Shown here: one piece after another, positions 25,310-34,746 of the stretch
Layout: the number at the start of each line of letters is the position of its first letter
Position numbering within the stretch: position 1 is the stretch's first letter
Source of the DNA: Actinomycetota bacterium
Lineage (GTDB): Bacteria > Actinomycetota > Actinomycetes > Propionibacteriales > Propionibacteriaceae
Direction: 5' to 3'
Assembly: GCA_020161755.1 (NCBI GenBank)
Contig: JAIUOS010000007.1
Span: 62,001-126,000, forward strand
Length of the DNA stretch: 64,000 bases
Translations under genes and position numbers: made by a program
Notes under the pieces: generated by a model
Database searches by the model: none
Told to the model about the DNA's origin: nothing
What the model saw: only the letters and a program-made list of their open reading frames with translations

Positions 25310-27609
25310 AGTGCCGCCAGCCGGGCTGCACCGGCACGATCGTCGACGGCTACTGCGACGTCTGCGGCATGCCCGGCGACGCCATGCCGGCCGGTCTCGC
25401 CGTTCCCGGCAACCGTCCGGCCACCCGTCCCACCGGCAAGTGCCGCCAACCCGGCTGCCCGGGCAACATCGTGGACGGCTACTGCGACGTCTGCGGCTCC
25501 CCGGACATCGCGCCCGGCCCGTCCGCGCCGCCCTCACCCGGCTCGCTGTCGGTCGCCCGCACCTCGATCCACCTCGGCTCGACCGCGCTGGGGTCGGCCC
25601 GCGCCACCTCGTTCGGCGGCCGTCCCACCCGCCACACCAGCTCCGAACGGCTCACCACCGGACGGATCGGTGCCGGGCTCACCCGCGTCCCGCCCGCCCC
25701 GGCGATCGACCCGGCCAAGGCGGTCCTGGCCAAGCCCGAGGTGCCACTGGACGCCCGCGTCTGCCCGCGCTGCGGCACCAAGGTCGGACAGGGGGCCGAG
25801 AACGTCGCGTCCCGCTCGGAGGGGTTCTGCCCGTCCTGCGGCTCGCCCTATTCGTTCACCGTGAAGCTCACGCCCGGCGACGTGGTCGCCAACCAGTACG
25901 AGGTGGTCGGCGCCCTCGCCCACGGCGGCATGGGGTGGATCTACCTCGCCAAGGACCGCAACGTCTCCGAGCGCTGGGTGGTGTTGAAGGGCCTGCTCAA
26001 CACCGGGGACGCGGACGCGCTCGCCGCGACCATCGGCGAGCAGCGGTTCCTGGCCCGGGTCGAGCACCCCCAGATCGTGGCGATCTACAACTTCGTCACC
26101 CACGACGACGCCGGCTACATCGTGATGGAGTACGTCGGCGGCCGCTCGCTCAAGCAGCTGCTCAAGCAGCGGATGACGGCCAACAACGGCGAGGCCGACC
26201 CGCTGCCGGTCGACCAGTCGCTGGCCCTGCTGATCGAGATCCTGCCGGCCCTGGGCTACCTGCACGAACTCGGCCTGCTGTACTGCGACTTCAAGCCCGA
26301 CAACGTGATCCAGGTCGGCGACTCGCTGAAGCTGATCGACCTGGGCGGCGTCCGGCACATCGGCGACGACGACTCCGCGATCTACGGCACGGTCGGCTTC
26401 CAGGCCCCCGAGGTCGCCACGCTCGGCCCGTCCATCGCCTCCGACATCTTCACCGTCGGCCGGACGCTGATGGTGCTCAGCGCCGAGGTGCCCGGCTACC
26501 AGCGCGAGTTCGAGTTCAAGATCCCGCCGGCCGAGCAGCTGCCCGCGTTCGCCGCGCACGACTCGCTGTACCGGCTGCTGCTGAAGTGCTGCGCGCCCGA
26601 CCCGAACGACCGGTTCACCTCCGCCGAGGAACTGCGCCTGCAGATGCTGGGCGTGCTGCGCGAGGTCGTCGCCGGCGCCACCCCGGGCGTCGCCACCACC
26701 GCCGCCTCCTCGGTGCTGTTCGAGGCGCCGACCGTGGCCGGCGAGCGCAGCAGCCAGCAGCTGCCGCGGCTGCGTCCCGACCCGTCCGACCCGCAGGCGG
26801 GGTGGCTGTCGCGGATCAGCACCGAGGACCCCGTCCAGCGCCTCGCCGCGCTGTCGGCGCCGCCGGCGATCTCGGCCGAGGTGCTGCTGGCCCGCGGCCA
26901 GGCCGGCCTCGAGGCGGGCAACCCCAAGCTCGTCGACGAGTGCGTGCGGCAGTTGCTGGCCAACGACCCGTGGGAGTGGCGCGCGGTGTGGCTGGCCGGG
27001 CTCCGGGCCCTCCAGGGACGCGATTTCACGACCGCCCAGAGCTCGTTCAACGCGGTGTACGGCCAGGTGCCCGGCGAGCTGGCGCCCAAGCTGGCGCTCG
27101 CGCTGGCGTGCGAGCTGGGCGGCGAACTGGACATCGCCGAGAGCCTGTACCGCATCTGCGCGAGCACGGACGCGTCCTACGTCACGCCGGCCGCGTTCGG
27201 CCTCGCCCGGGTGCGGGCGGCCCGCAACGACCTGCCCGGCTCGCTGGCGGCGCTCGAGCTCGTGCCGAGCACCTCCCGCGGCTACCCGGAGTCGCAGCGG
27301 CTCAAAACCCGCCACCTGGTGACGCTCGCCACGGACGCGTCCGGGCTGAGCGAGGCGCTCGGCGCGCTCGCCGAGGCGAAGCTGGACCCGCTCACCGAGG
27401 CCCAGTACCGCGCGCAGCTGTACGACCGGGCGATGAACCTCGCCGGCAACGGACCGTTGCGCCTGGGCGCGGAGACGGTCACCCGGCCGATGCTGCGCGA
27501 CCGGCTGGTGAGCGCCTACCTCGATCTCGGCCGGCTGACCGAGGAGCCGGCGCTGCGGGCCGGGTACGTCGACCTCGCGAACTCCCTGCGTCCCTGGAGC
27601 TTCCTGTGA
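25306..27609 (+). CDS. pknG: PknG-type serine/threonine protein kinase with zinc ribbons and TPR domain
   Basis: 767 residues from GTG 25306. Order: two copies of a C-x4-C-x8-C-x2-C zinc ribbon (C3, C8, C17, C20 and C46, C51, C60, C63); a rubredoxin-like pair C153/C156 and C175/C178 ending CPSCGSPYSF as in PknG; kinase domain from about 195; then TPR-like helices from about 490 to the end. Kinase motifs: loop LAHGGMGWIYLAKD, K228, catalytic YCDFKPDNVI (D328, K330, N333) and DLGGVRHI (D345) in place of HRD and DFG. These replacements, with FQAPE and TVGRTL, are diagnostic of PknG. Known PknG regulates 2-oxoglutarate dehydrogenase through an FHA protein; here the partner may be the operon's own FHA protein. 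The tandem N-terminal ribbons are absent from mycobacterial PknG. Confidence 0.94.
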   Translation: MKCRQPGCTGTIVDGYCDVCGMPGDAMPAGLAVPGNRPATRPTGKCRQPGCPGNIVDGYCDVCGSPDIAPGPSAPPSPGSLSVARTSIHLGSTALGSARATSFGGRPTRHTSSERLTTGRIGAGLTRVPPAPAIDPAKAVLAKPEVPLDARVCPRCGTKVGQGAENVASRSEGFCPSCGSPYSFTVKLTPGDVVANQYEVVGALAHGGMGWIYLAKDRNVSERWVVLKGLLNTGDADALAATIGEQRFLARVEHPQIVAIYNFVTHDDAGYIVMEYVGGRSLKQLLKQRMTANNGEADPLPVDQSLALLIEILPALGYLHELGLLYCDFKPDNVIQVGDSLKLIDLGGVRHIGDDDSAIYGTVGFQAPEVATLGPSIASDIFTVGRTLMVLSAEVPGYQREFEFKIPPAEQLPAFAAHDSLYRLLLKCCAPDPNDRFTSAEELRLQMLGVLREVVAGATPGVATTAASSVLFEAPTVAGERSSQQLPRLRPDPSDPQAGWLSRISTEDPVQRLAALSAPPAISAEVLLARGQAGLEAGNPKLVDECVRQLLANDPWEWRAVWLAGLRALQGRDFTTAQSSFNAVYGQVPGELAPKLALALACELGGELDIAESLYRICASTDASYVTPAAFGLARVRAARNDLPGSLAALELVPSTSRGYPESQRLKTRHLVTLATDASGLSEALGALAEAKLDPLTEAQYRAQLYDRAMNLAGNGPLRLGAETVTRPMLRDRLVSAYLDLGRLTEEPALRAGYVDLANSLRPWSFL

Positions 27610-28850
27610 CCGAACCCGAATGGCCGCTGCTGCCCGCCCCTGACCCGGCCGAACCCACGGCCGCCGCGGTTCCGACGCCCGAGGTCGCCGCACCCGAGGT
27701 CGCGGACGCCCCGGTCGGACCGACCTGCCCGAGCTGCGGGCGTCCGATCGACCCGGCGGCCTGGTTCTGCGAGGCCTGCGGTAGCCCGCTGGTGCCGACC
27801 GCTCCCACTCCTGCGGCCCCCGCCCCCGGGCCGGACGCGCCGTCCGCGCAGACCCGCCGTCTCGGCGTCCGGGCGAGCGAGCAGGCACGGTGCAGCGCCT
27901 GCGGCGGCACGATCGGCTCGGACGGCTACTGCCAGACCTGCGGCGCGAAGGCGCCCAGCCCCCGCGACCACTTCAGCGCGTCCCCGGCCGACTGGGTCGG
28001 CGGCGTGTGCGACCGCGGCGTCCAGCACTACCGCAACGAGGACGCGCTCGCGCTGTGGGCGGACGGCGACCGGGCGGTGCTGGTGGTGTGCGACGGGGTC
28101 TCCACCAGCGTCGACTCCGACGTGGCGGCGCTGGCCGGCGCCGAACGCGCCCGCGACGTGCTGGCCGGACGCGCAGCCCTGGGGCAGGACGCGTCCGACG
28201 AGGTGCTCGCGCAGGCGCTGGCCGAGGCCGTCGCCCAGGCCAACCAGGCCGTGATCGGCACCACCGCTGCGGACAGCACCAACGCGGCCTCGGCGACGTT
28301 CGCCGCGGCCGTCGTGGTGGGCAACCGGGTGCACTACGCCAACCTCGGCGACTCGCGCGTGTACCTGCTGGGACCCGCCCAGCGGCTCCTGCTCAGCCTG
28401 GACGACTCGATGGCCCAGGCGTTCATTGCCGAGGGGATGCCGCGCGCGGAGGCCGAGGCGTTGCCGCGGGCGCACGCGATCACCAAGTGGCTGGGCCGCG
28501 ACGCGGTCGACACCACGCCGCGCACCGGCGTCCAGGAGGTCACCGGTCCCGGCTGGGTGCTGGTGTGCTCCGACGGCCTGTGGAACTACGCGTCCGGCCC
28601 CGACGAACTCGCCGCCCAGCTGGACGCGGCGCTGGCGACCACGTCCGACCCGGTGGCGGCCGCCCAGCTGCTGGTCGAGTGGGCGAACGCCCAGGGCGGC
28701 CACGACAACGTCACCGTCGCTCTCGCCCGCGTCCCCGCCCCCACCGACGGGGCCACCGGGGCGCCGGGAACAGCGGTTAGTCTGGGAGCCGCCGCCGGTC
28801 CGGACGAGGCCGCCGGCCCCGAAGAGAAGGAGTCCCCCACGCATGGCTGA
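27606..28850 (+). CDS. PP2C-family Ser/Thr phosphatase with two zinc ribbons
   Basis: 414 residues, GTG overlapping the kinase stop. The N-terminus is a Pro/Ala tail with two ribbons: C41, C44, C55, C58 and C96, C99, C109, C112. The second (CGGTIGSDGYCQTCG) is clearly related to the two ribbons of the kinase. The PP2C domain (about 125-380) has RNEDAL, VVCDGVS, ASATFAAAVV, ANLGDSRVYLL, VCSDGLW and GHDNVTV, so all metal-binding aspartates are present. It should be an active, soluble, metal-dependent phosphatase, the natural eraser for the upstream kinase. The stop lies 8 nt inside the next gene. Confidence 0.93.
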   Translation: MTEPEWPLLPAPDPAEPTAAAVPTPEVAAPEVADAPVGPTCPSCGRPIDPAAWFCEACGSPLVPTAPTPAAPAPGPDAPSAQTRRLGVRASEQARCSACGGTIGSDGYCQTCGAKAPSPRDHFSASPADWVGGVCDRGVQHYRNEDALALWADGDRAVLVVCDGVSTSVDSDVAALAGAERARDVLAGRAALGQDASDEVLAQALAEAVAQANQAVIGTTAADSTNAASATFAAAVVVGNRVHYANLGDSRVYLLGPAQRLLLSLDDSMAQAFIAEGMPRAEAEALPRAHAITKWLGRDAVDTTPRTGVQEVTGPGWVLVCSDGLWNYASGPDELAAQLDAALATTSDPVAAAQLLVEWANAQGGHDNVTVALARVPAPTDGATGAPGTAVSLGAAAGPDEAAGPEEKESPTHG

Positions 28851-30126
28851 GTTCACCTCCGCCGTCTACCAGAACGAGTTCCTGCCCGACGGCGGCACCG
28901 ACGTCAACGCGATCGTCACGATCACGTGCAGCGGCGCCGGCTCCGCGGGCCGCACCGGCAGCGGGGACGCCGGCGAGATCGTGGTCGTCGACACGTCCGG
29001 GTCGATGGGCGTCGCGAACATGAACGCCGCCAAGCAGGCCGCGATGATCGCGCTCGACAACATCCTCGACGGCACCTACTTCGCGGTCGTGGCCGGCAAC
29101 CACAAGGCCTACCTCGCCTACCCGATGGTGCAGACCGGTGCGGGCATGGTGCGGATGGACTCGCGGACGCGGGCCGAGGCGCGGCGGGCGATCAGCTTCT
29201 TCCGGGCCGAGGGCGGCACCGCGATGGGCACCTGGCTGAACCTGTGCAAGGCGCTGTTCGCGTCCATCCCCGGGGGGCTCGCGCAGAAGCACGTGATCCT
29301 GCTCACCGACGGCGAGAACCACAACGAGACCGCCGCCCAGCTCGACAACGCCATCGCGAACTGCGCGGGCGACTTCCAGGTGGACGCCCGCGGCGTCGGC
29401 GTTGACTGGAAGGTCGCCGAGATCCGCAAGATCGCCCAGGCGATGCTCGGCACCGTCGACATCATCGGCGACCCGGGGCAGATGAGCACGGTGTTCGCCG
29501 AGCTGATGCGCAACTCGATGGCCCGGGGCGTGGCGAACGCCGAACTGCGGGTCTGGATCCCGCAGGGCGCGCAGGTGATGTTCATCCGGCAGGTCTCCCC
29601 GACCGTCGAGGACCTCACCCACCGCGGCACGCCGGTGAACCAGCTCACGATGAGCTACCCCACCGGCGCGTGGGCCGACGAGGAGCGCGACTACCACGTC
29701 GCGGTCCGGCTGGCCGCCAAGTCGGTGGGCCAGGAGCAGCTCGCGGCGCGCGTCCAGCTGGCCGTGGGCACCGACCTGCTCACCCAGGGCCTGGTGAAGG
29801 CGAAGTGGTCGTCCGACACGAACCTGACCGCCCAGATCAACCCGGAGGTCGCCCACTACACCGGGCAGGCCGAACTCGCGCAGGTCATCCAGGAGGGGCT
29901 GGCGGCCAAGGCCGTCGGCGACGAGGCGACCGCCACCACCAAGCTGGGTCGGGCCGTCCAGCTGGCCACCGAGAGCGGCAACGCCGAGGCCACCTCCAAA
30001 CTGCGGAAGGTCGTGGACATCGCCGACGCACGTACCGGTACCGTGAAGCTGAAGAAGGCCGTGGACAAGGTGGACGAGATGGCCCTGGACACGGCATCGA
30101 CGAAGACGACACGAATCAGGGGCTGA
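28843..30126 (+). CDS. von Willebrand factor A domain protein
   Basis: 427 residues, ATG 28843 overlapping the phosphatase gene by 8 nt with AGAAGGAG about ten bases upstream. The VWA domain (about 43-235) has a perfect MIDAS: D50-x-S52-x-S54 in VVDTSGSMG, a Thr-bearing GGTAMGTW block and the LLTDGENHNE strand. Residues 240-350 form a beta-rich domain (ELRVWIPQGAQVMFIRQVSPTVEDL) and the C-terminal 80 residues are charged helices. VWA proteins of this layout recur with TelA/TerD, PP2C and FHA partners. A metal-dependent adaptor binding a ligand or phosphoprotein is the likely role. No signal peptide, so cytoplasmic. Confidence 0.92.
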   Translation: MAEFTSAVYQNEFLPDGGTDVNAIVTITCSGAGSAGRTGSGDAGEIVVVDTSGSMGVANMNAAKQAAMIALDNILDGTYFAVVAGNHKAYLAYPMVQTGAGMVRMDSRTRAEARRAISFFRAEGGTAMGTWLNLCKALFASIPGGLAQKHVILLTDGENHNETAAQLDNAIANCAGDFQVDARGVGVDWKVAEIRKIAQAMLGTVDIIGDPGQMSTVFAELMRNSMARGVANAELRVWIPQGAQVMFIRQVSPTVEDLTHRGTPVNQLTMSYPTGAWADEERDYHVAVRLAAKSVGQEQLAARVQLAVGTDLLTQGLVKAKWSSDTNLTAQINPEVAHYTGQAELAQVIQEGLAAKAVGDEATATTKLGRAVQLATESGNAEATSKLRKVVDIADARTGTVKLKKAVDKVDEMALDTASTKTTRIRG

Positions 30127-30129
30127 CCC

Positions 30130-31062
30130 ATGCCGATCTGTCCAGCCGGCCACCAGACGCAACAGAGCGACTTCTGCGACATCTGCGGGCTGCCGGTGCC
30201 TGGCGGTCAGACCGGGCTGCCCGCGGCCCCGCCGCCCACCGGGCTCGCGGTGGCATCGCCGGTGATCTGCCCGAACTGCCAGACCCCGAACGTGGCCGAG
30301 GCCCTGTTCTGCGAGGCCTGCGGCTACGACTTCACCACCGGGACGATGCCCGCCCCGGTGCCGTCCGCCGTGCTCCCGCAGCCGGTCGAGCCGGTCGCTG
30401 CTGCCGGGCCGGCGCAGCCCAGCCCGTCCGACCCGGGCCTGGTGGACGCGATCCTCGGGCCGCCGCACGAGGCGTCCGAGCCGGTGGTGGACGCAGCGCC
30501 GGAGGACCCGGTCGAGGTGGCCGAGGAGATCCCGGATCAACACCGGGATGACCTGCCCGAGGCTCCCGGGGAGGTTCCCGAAGCTTCCGAGGAGGTTCCC
30601 GAGGCTCCCGAGGATGTTCCGGCACCGGCCGCGCCGGCCGCGCGTCCGGTGGTGTGGGTCGCCGAGTTGTGGATCGACCCCGACTGGTACGCGGCCCAGG
30701 GGTCGAGCGACCCGCTGCCGTCCCCCGGGCTGCCCGACATCGTGCCGCTGGTCAAGGAGGCCAACCTCGTCGGACGCGTCTCGCACAGCCGGGGCATCTT
30801 CCCCGACGTCGACTGCGAGCTCGACACCGGGTGCAGCCGGCGCCACGCCATGCTGACCACCGACGGCACCCGCTGGTGGATCGAGGACCTGAACTCCGCC
30901 AACGGCACGTTCGTCGGCGCCGCAGCCGGTCCGCTGCCCGCGATGCCGATCCCGCAGGGACGAGTCGAGCTCAGCCCCGGCCAGCGCATCTACGTCGGCG
31001 CCTGGACCCGGATCGTGGTCCGCCGCGCCACCGACGACGAGAAGGAAGCCTTCGCCGGCTGA
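30130..31062 (+). CDS. FHA-domain protein with N-terminal zinc ribbons
   Basis: 310 residues, 3 bp after the VWA gene. The first ribbon has C4, H8, C16, C19 and the second C47, C50, C61, C64. A Pro/Glu-rich acidic linker (about 90-170) with repeated E-V-P-E-A units follows. The FHA domain (about 205-300) shows VGRVSHSRG, TGCSRRHAML and NSANGTFVG, the Arg/Ser/His/Asn set that binds phosphothreonine. It is a reader that could dock on the kinase or a phosphorylated partner. It lacks the N-terminal ETT motif of GarA/OdhI, so it is not simply their orthologue. Last gene of the operon; its final codons are duplicated in the repeat that follows. Confidence 0.93.
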   Translation: MPICPAGHQTQQSDFCDICGLPVPGGQTGLPAAPPPTGLAVASPVICPNCQTPNVAEALFCEACGYDFTTGTMPAPVPSAVLPQPVEPVAAAGPAQPSPSDPGLVDAILGPPHEASEPVVDAAPEDPVEVAEEIPDQHRDDLPEAPGEVPEASEEVPEAPEDVPAPAAPAARPVVWVAELWIDPDWYAAQGSSDPLPSPGLPDIVPLVKEANLVGRVSHSRGIFPDVDCELDTGCSRRHAMLTTDGTRWWIEDLNSANGTFVGAAAGPLPAMPIPQGRVELSPGQRIYVGAWTRIVVRRATDDEKEAFAG

Positions 31063-31134
31063 CCGAAACGAAAGGGGACAGTCCCCTTTCATTTCGCCGG
31101 CTGACCGAAACGAAAGGGGACAGTCCCTTTCGTT
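31051..31134 (+). repeat. 42-bp tandem duplication spanning the FHA stop and a palindrome
   Basis: 31051-31092 and 31093-31134 are near-identical 42-bp units beginning TTCGCCGGCTGACCGAAACG. The first unit contains the last four codons and stop of the FHA gene, so the second carries a silent copy of the gene end. The units differ by only a few bases, which suggests recent duplication by slippage or repeat insertion. Confidence 0.85.
31064..31096 (+). repeat. REP-like palindrome, copy 1
   Basis: 16-base arms around a single A: CGAAACGAAAGGGGAC / GTCCCCTTTCATTTCG, one mismatch. Placed directly after the nine-gene operon, it would fold into a stable hairpin and may double as its terminator. The AAGGGGAC-n-GTCCCCTT core resembles widely dispersed REP elements, though no RAYT transposase is in the window. 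Confidence 0.85.
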
Positions 31135-31136
31135 TC
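31106..31136 (+). repeat. REP-like palindrome, copy 2
   Basis: Same palindrome as copy 1, with CGAAACGAAAGGGGAC against GTCCCTTTCGTTTC (one C lost from the right arm). Head-to-tail with copy 1 through the 42-bp duplication. Confidence 0.85.
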
Positions 31137-31218
31137 ACCTTTGCGCTGTCGGCGTACGCACCGCCGCCCGGCCGGATCCCGCTGGTAGCTTGGGCCGCGG
31201 TATCGAGGAGGAGTAACG

Positions 31219-31443
31219 GTGGAGATCAAGATCGGCATTCAGCACGTGGCCCGCGAGCTCACGGTCGAGACCGACGCGTCGGCGGCCGAGGTGGAGGCTG
31301 ACCTGCGGACGGCGCTCACCGACGGCACCCTGCTCGCGCTCACCGACGAGAAGGGACGCAAGGTGCTCGTCCCCGCCGACAAGGTCGCCTACATCGATCT
31401 GGGCCAGGAGAAGACCCGCGCGGTCGGTTTCGGCTCGCTCTGA
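31219..31443 (+). CDS. DUF3107 small protein
   Basis: 74 residues from GTG 31219, with GAGGAGGAG at 31205-31213 upstream. Starts MEIKIGIQHVARELTVET and matches the actinobacterial DUF3107 family (Rv3208A-like) in length and pattern, ending in a conserved GxEKxRxVGFG-like tail (GQEKTRAVGFGSL). The fold is small alpha/beta, function unknown, cytoplasmic. In mycobacteria it also lies near rhlE, as here. A TAGCTT hexamer at 31186-31191 may be its -10. Confidence 0.9.
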   Translation: MEIKIGIQHVARELTVETDASAAEVEADLRTALTDGTLLALTDEKGRKVLVPADKVAYIDLGQEKTRAVGFGSL

Positions 31444-31535
31444 GCCGCGCGCGGCCGCGTCCGCGCACCATTGCTCCGCCGTCCCCGCGCTGTTAGCGTT
31501 ACGGACGCGCCGAATCGCGCGCCCGCTCCGGCCGG

Positions 31536-31543
31536 AAGGAGGT
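31536..31543 (+). promoter_or_regulatory. Consensus Shine-Dalgarno before a 20-codon leader ORF
   Basis: AAGGAGGT, a full match to the anti-Shine-Dalgarno, six bases before an ATG at 31550. It is stronger than the sites seen in front of most large genes of the window, which argues that the short ORF is translated. Confidence 0.6.
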
Positions 31544-31549
31544 CGTCAG

Positions 31550-31612
31550 ATGTCACCCACTGTTCGTGGGACGAACTCGTTCGCCCTTCCCGCCGAGGCC
31601 CCCGCCGCCTGA
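31550..31612 (+). CDS. Short leader ORF upstream of the RIO kinase gene (20 codons)
   Basis: ATG at 31550, stop TGA at 31610-31612, 20 residues beginning MSPTVRGTNSF and ending in an Ala/Pro/Glu-rich stretch. A consensus ribosome site precedes it. It ends 37 bp before the TTG start of the RIO kinase gene, whose own ribosome site lies between. No known regulatory peptide pattern (no run of a single amino acid codon) is present. It may be a translation-coupling leader or a genuine small protein; there is no family evidence. Confidence 0.4.
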   Translation: MSPTVRGTNSFALPAEAPAA

Positions 31613-31649
31613 CCTGCCCGGGTGCCTCCTCCTCCAGGAGAAAACACCC

Positions 31650-32507
31650 TTGCACGACGCACTTCCGTCCCCACTCGACTGGGACGGCCTCACCTATCGC
31701 GCGCTGTCCGAAGACCTCGCACCCGAGCAGCGCTGGTCCACCTGGGGCTCGGTGGAACGGTCCTGCCGTGGGCCCAAGCCCTGGCCCGACTGGCTCGTCA
31801 CGTCCGCCGAGGCCCTCGACACCGACCTCGGCATCGTCAAGTCCGGCAAGGAGGCCGACGTCATCCTCGTCGAGCGCGGCGTCCCCGGCGACCCCGCCCA
31901 GACCTGCCTGCTGGCCGCCAAGCGTTACCGGGACGCCGACCATCGCGCCTTCCACCGCGACACCGGCTACACGCAGGGACGCCGCGTCCGCAACACCCGC
32001 GACACCCGCGCCATGGCCAAGAGCACCACGTTCGGACGCGCCGTCGCCGCCGGCCTGTGGGCGGCCGCGGAGTGGACGGCCCTGAACACCCTGTTCGGGG
32101 CCGGCGTTCCGGTGCCCTACCCGGTCCAGCTGGACGGCACCGAGATCCTGATGGAGTTCATCGCCGAGCAGGACGCGGCCGCGCCGCGCCTCCAGCAACT
32201 CCGTCCGGGCCCGGCGCAGCTGGCGTCGCTGCACGAGCAGCTGGTGGACGCGCTGCGGACGCTGACCGGGCTCGGGCTCGTCCACGGTGACCTCAGCCCG
32301 TACAACACGCTGGCCGCCGGCGCCGACACCGACGACCCGCGGCTGGTGATCATCGACGTGCCCCAGCTCGTCGACCTCGTCGCGAACCCCAACGCCGTCG
32401 AGTTCCTGCACCGCGACTGCACGAACATGGCGCAGTGGTTCACCGTGCGGGGGCTCGACGTGGACGCCGACGAGCTGTTGGCCGACCTGCTCGCGCACGC
32501 CTGGTAG
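31650..32507 (+). CDS. RIO-type atypical serine kinase
   Basis: 285 residues from a TTG at 31650, chosen because AGGAG (31636-31640) lies nine bases upstream and conserved sequence begins just after. Visible RIO features: nucleotide loop VKSGKEADVILVE (about 64-76), ATP-binding Lys in AAKRYR (about K91), catalytic HGDLSPYN (H212, D214, N219) and metal-binding IIDVPQ (D236) in place of DFG. In archaea and eukaryotes RIO kinases mature the small ribosomal subunit; bacterial members are poorly studied. Located just upstream of the RNA helicase gene rhlE, which fits an RNA or ribosome-related role but does not prove it. Confidence 0.9.
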   Translation: MHDALPSPLDWDGLTYRALSEDLAPEQRWSTWGSVERSCRGPKPWPDWLVTSAEALDTDLGIVKSGKEADVILVERGVPGDPAQTCLLAAKRYRDADHRAFHRDTGYTQGRRVRNTRDTRAMAKSTTFGRAVAAGLWAAAEWTALNTLFGAGVPVPYPVQLDGTEILMEFIAEQDAAAPRLQQLRPGPAQLASLHEQLVDALRTLTGLGLVHGDLSPYNTLAAGADTDDPRLVIIDVPQLVDLVANPNAVEFLHRDCTNMAQWFTVRGLDVDADELLADLLAHAW

Positions 32508-32561
32508 CGCCCGCGAAACGGGCCCGGATACGGCGACACGGGGCGTCCGGGCAGCCCCGCG

Positions 32562-32591
32562 ATGACCCCGGGAGCGCGCGGACGCTAGACT
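32562..32591 (+). promoter_or_regulatory. Candidate promoter of rhlE
   Basis: ATGACC at 32562-32567, 18 bases, then TAGACT at 32586-32591. The -10 fits well and the -35 only partly. It would give a 5' leader of roughly 70-85 bases for the helicase gene. Confidence 0.35.
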
Positions 32592-32669
32592 GACCCCGCG
32601 CACGCCTGTTCGTGTGCGTCTGCCTGGAGCGGCCCCGACAGCCGCCGGCAGTCCCGTTACTCCTGCGCC

Positions 32670-34241
<1,572 letters not shown>

Positions 34242-34253
34242 CGCCAGACCCGT

Positions 34254-34284
34254 CGTCCCGTCGCCCTCCCCGGGCGGCGGGACG
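34254..34284 (+). terminator. GC-rich hairpin terminator after rhlE
   Basis: 13-base arms CGTCCCGTCGCCC and GGGCGGCGGGACG (one position a G-U pair in RNA) around a five-base loop, 12 bp after the rhlE stop. There is no run of T, as is common for actinobacterial terminators. Confidence 0.7.
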
Positions 34285-34380
34285 CCTGCAATTTCAGCCC
34301 CGATCTCTCGGGCGCTGTCGAATTCGGTCTTGTCCGTTCGCTGACAGGGTGCAACGGTTCACCACAGAGAGGACACCACC

Positions 34381-34746
34381 GTGAAGTACGTCATCATGTT
34401 CACCAGCACTCCCGAGCTCGACGCCCAGGTGCCGCCGGAACGGGCGCAGGCCGTCTACGGCGCCATGTACCAGTGGTTCGCGGACAACGCCGACAAGATC
34501 ACCGACAACGGCGTGGAACTCCAGCCCGCCTCCACCGCGACCAGCGTGAAGTACGGCGCCAACGGTCCGGTGGTCGTGGACGGCCCGTACTCCGAGGCCC
34601 GGGAGGCGATCGGCGGCTTCACCGTCATCGACGTGCCCGACCTCGACGCCGCGATCGCGCTGGCGAAGAGCTGGCCGGGCATCGAACTGCCCGGCGTGGC
34701 GGTCGAGGTCCGTCCGGCGGTCACCGACTACAGCCAGTTCGAGTGA
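34381..34746 (+). CDS. YCII/DGPF-domain protein
   Basis: 121 residues from GTG 34381 with an AGAGGA ribosome site. Ferredoxin-like small protein of the YCII family, bearing the DGPF-type motif as VVDGPYSEAREAIGGF. Genes with this motif are characteristic partners of ECF42-type sigma factors and are likely regulators or targets of them. The stop overlaps the sigma gene start (GTGA). Confidence 0.9.
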   Translation: MKYVIMFTSTPELDAQVPPERAQAVYGAMYQWFADNADKITDNGVELQPASTATSVKYGANGPVVVDGPYSEAREAIGGFTVIDVPDLDAAIALAKSWPGIELPGVAVEVRPAVTDYSQFE

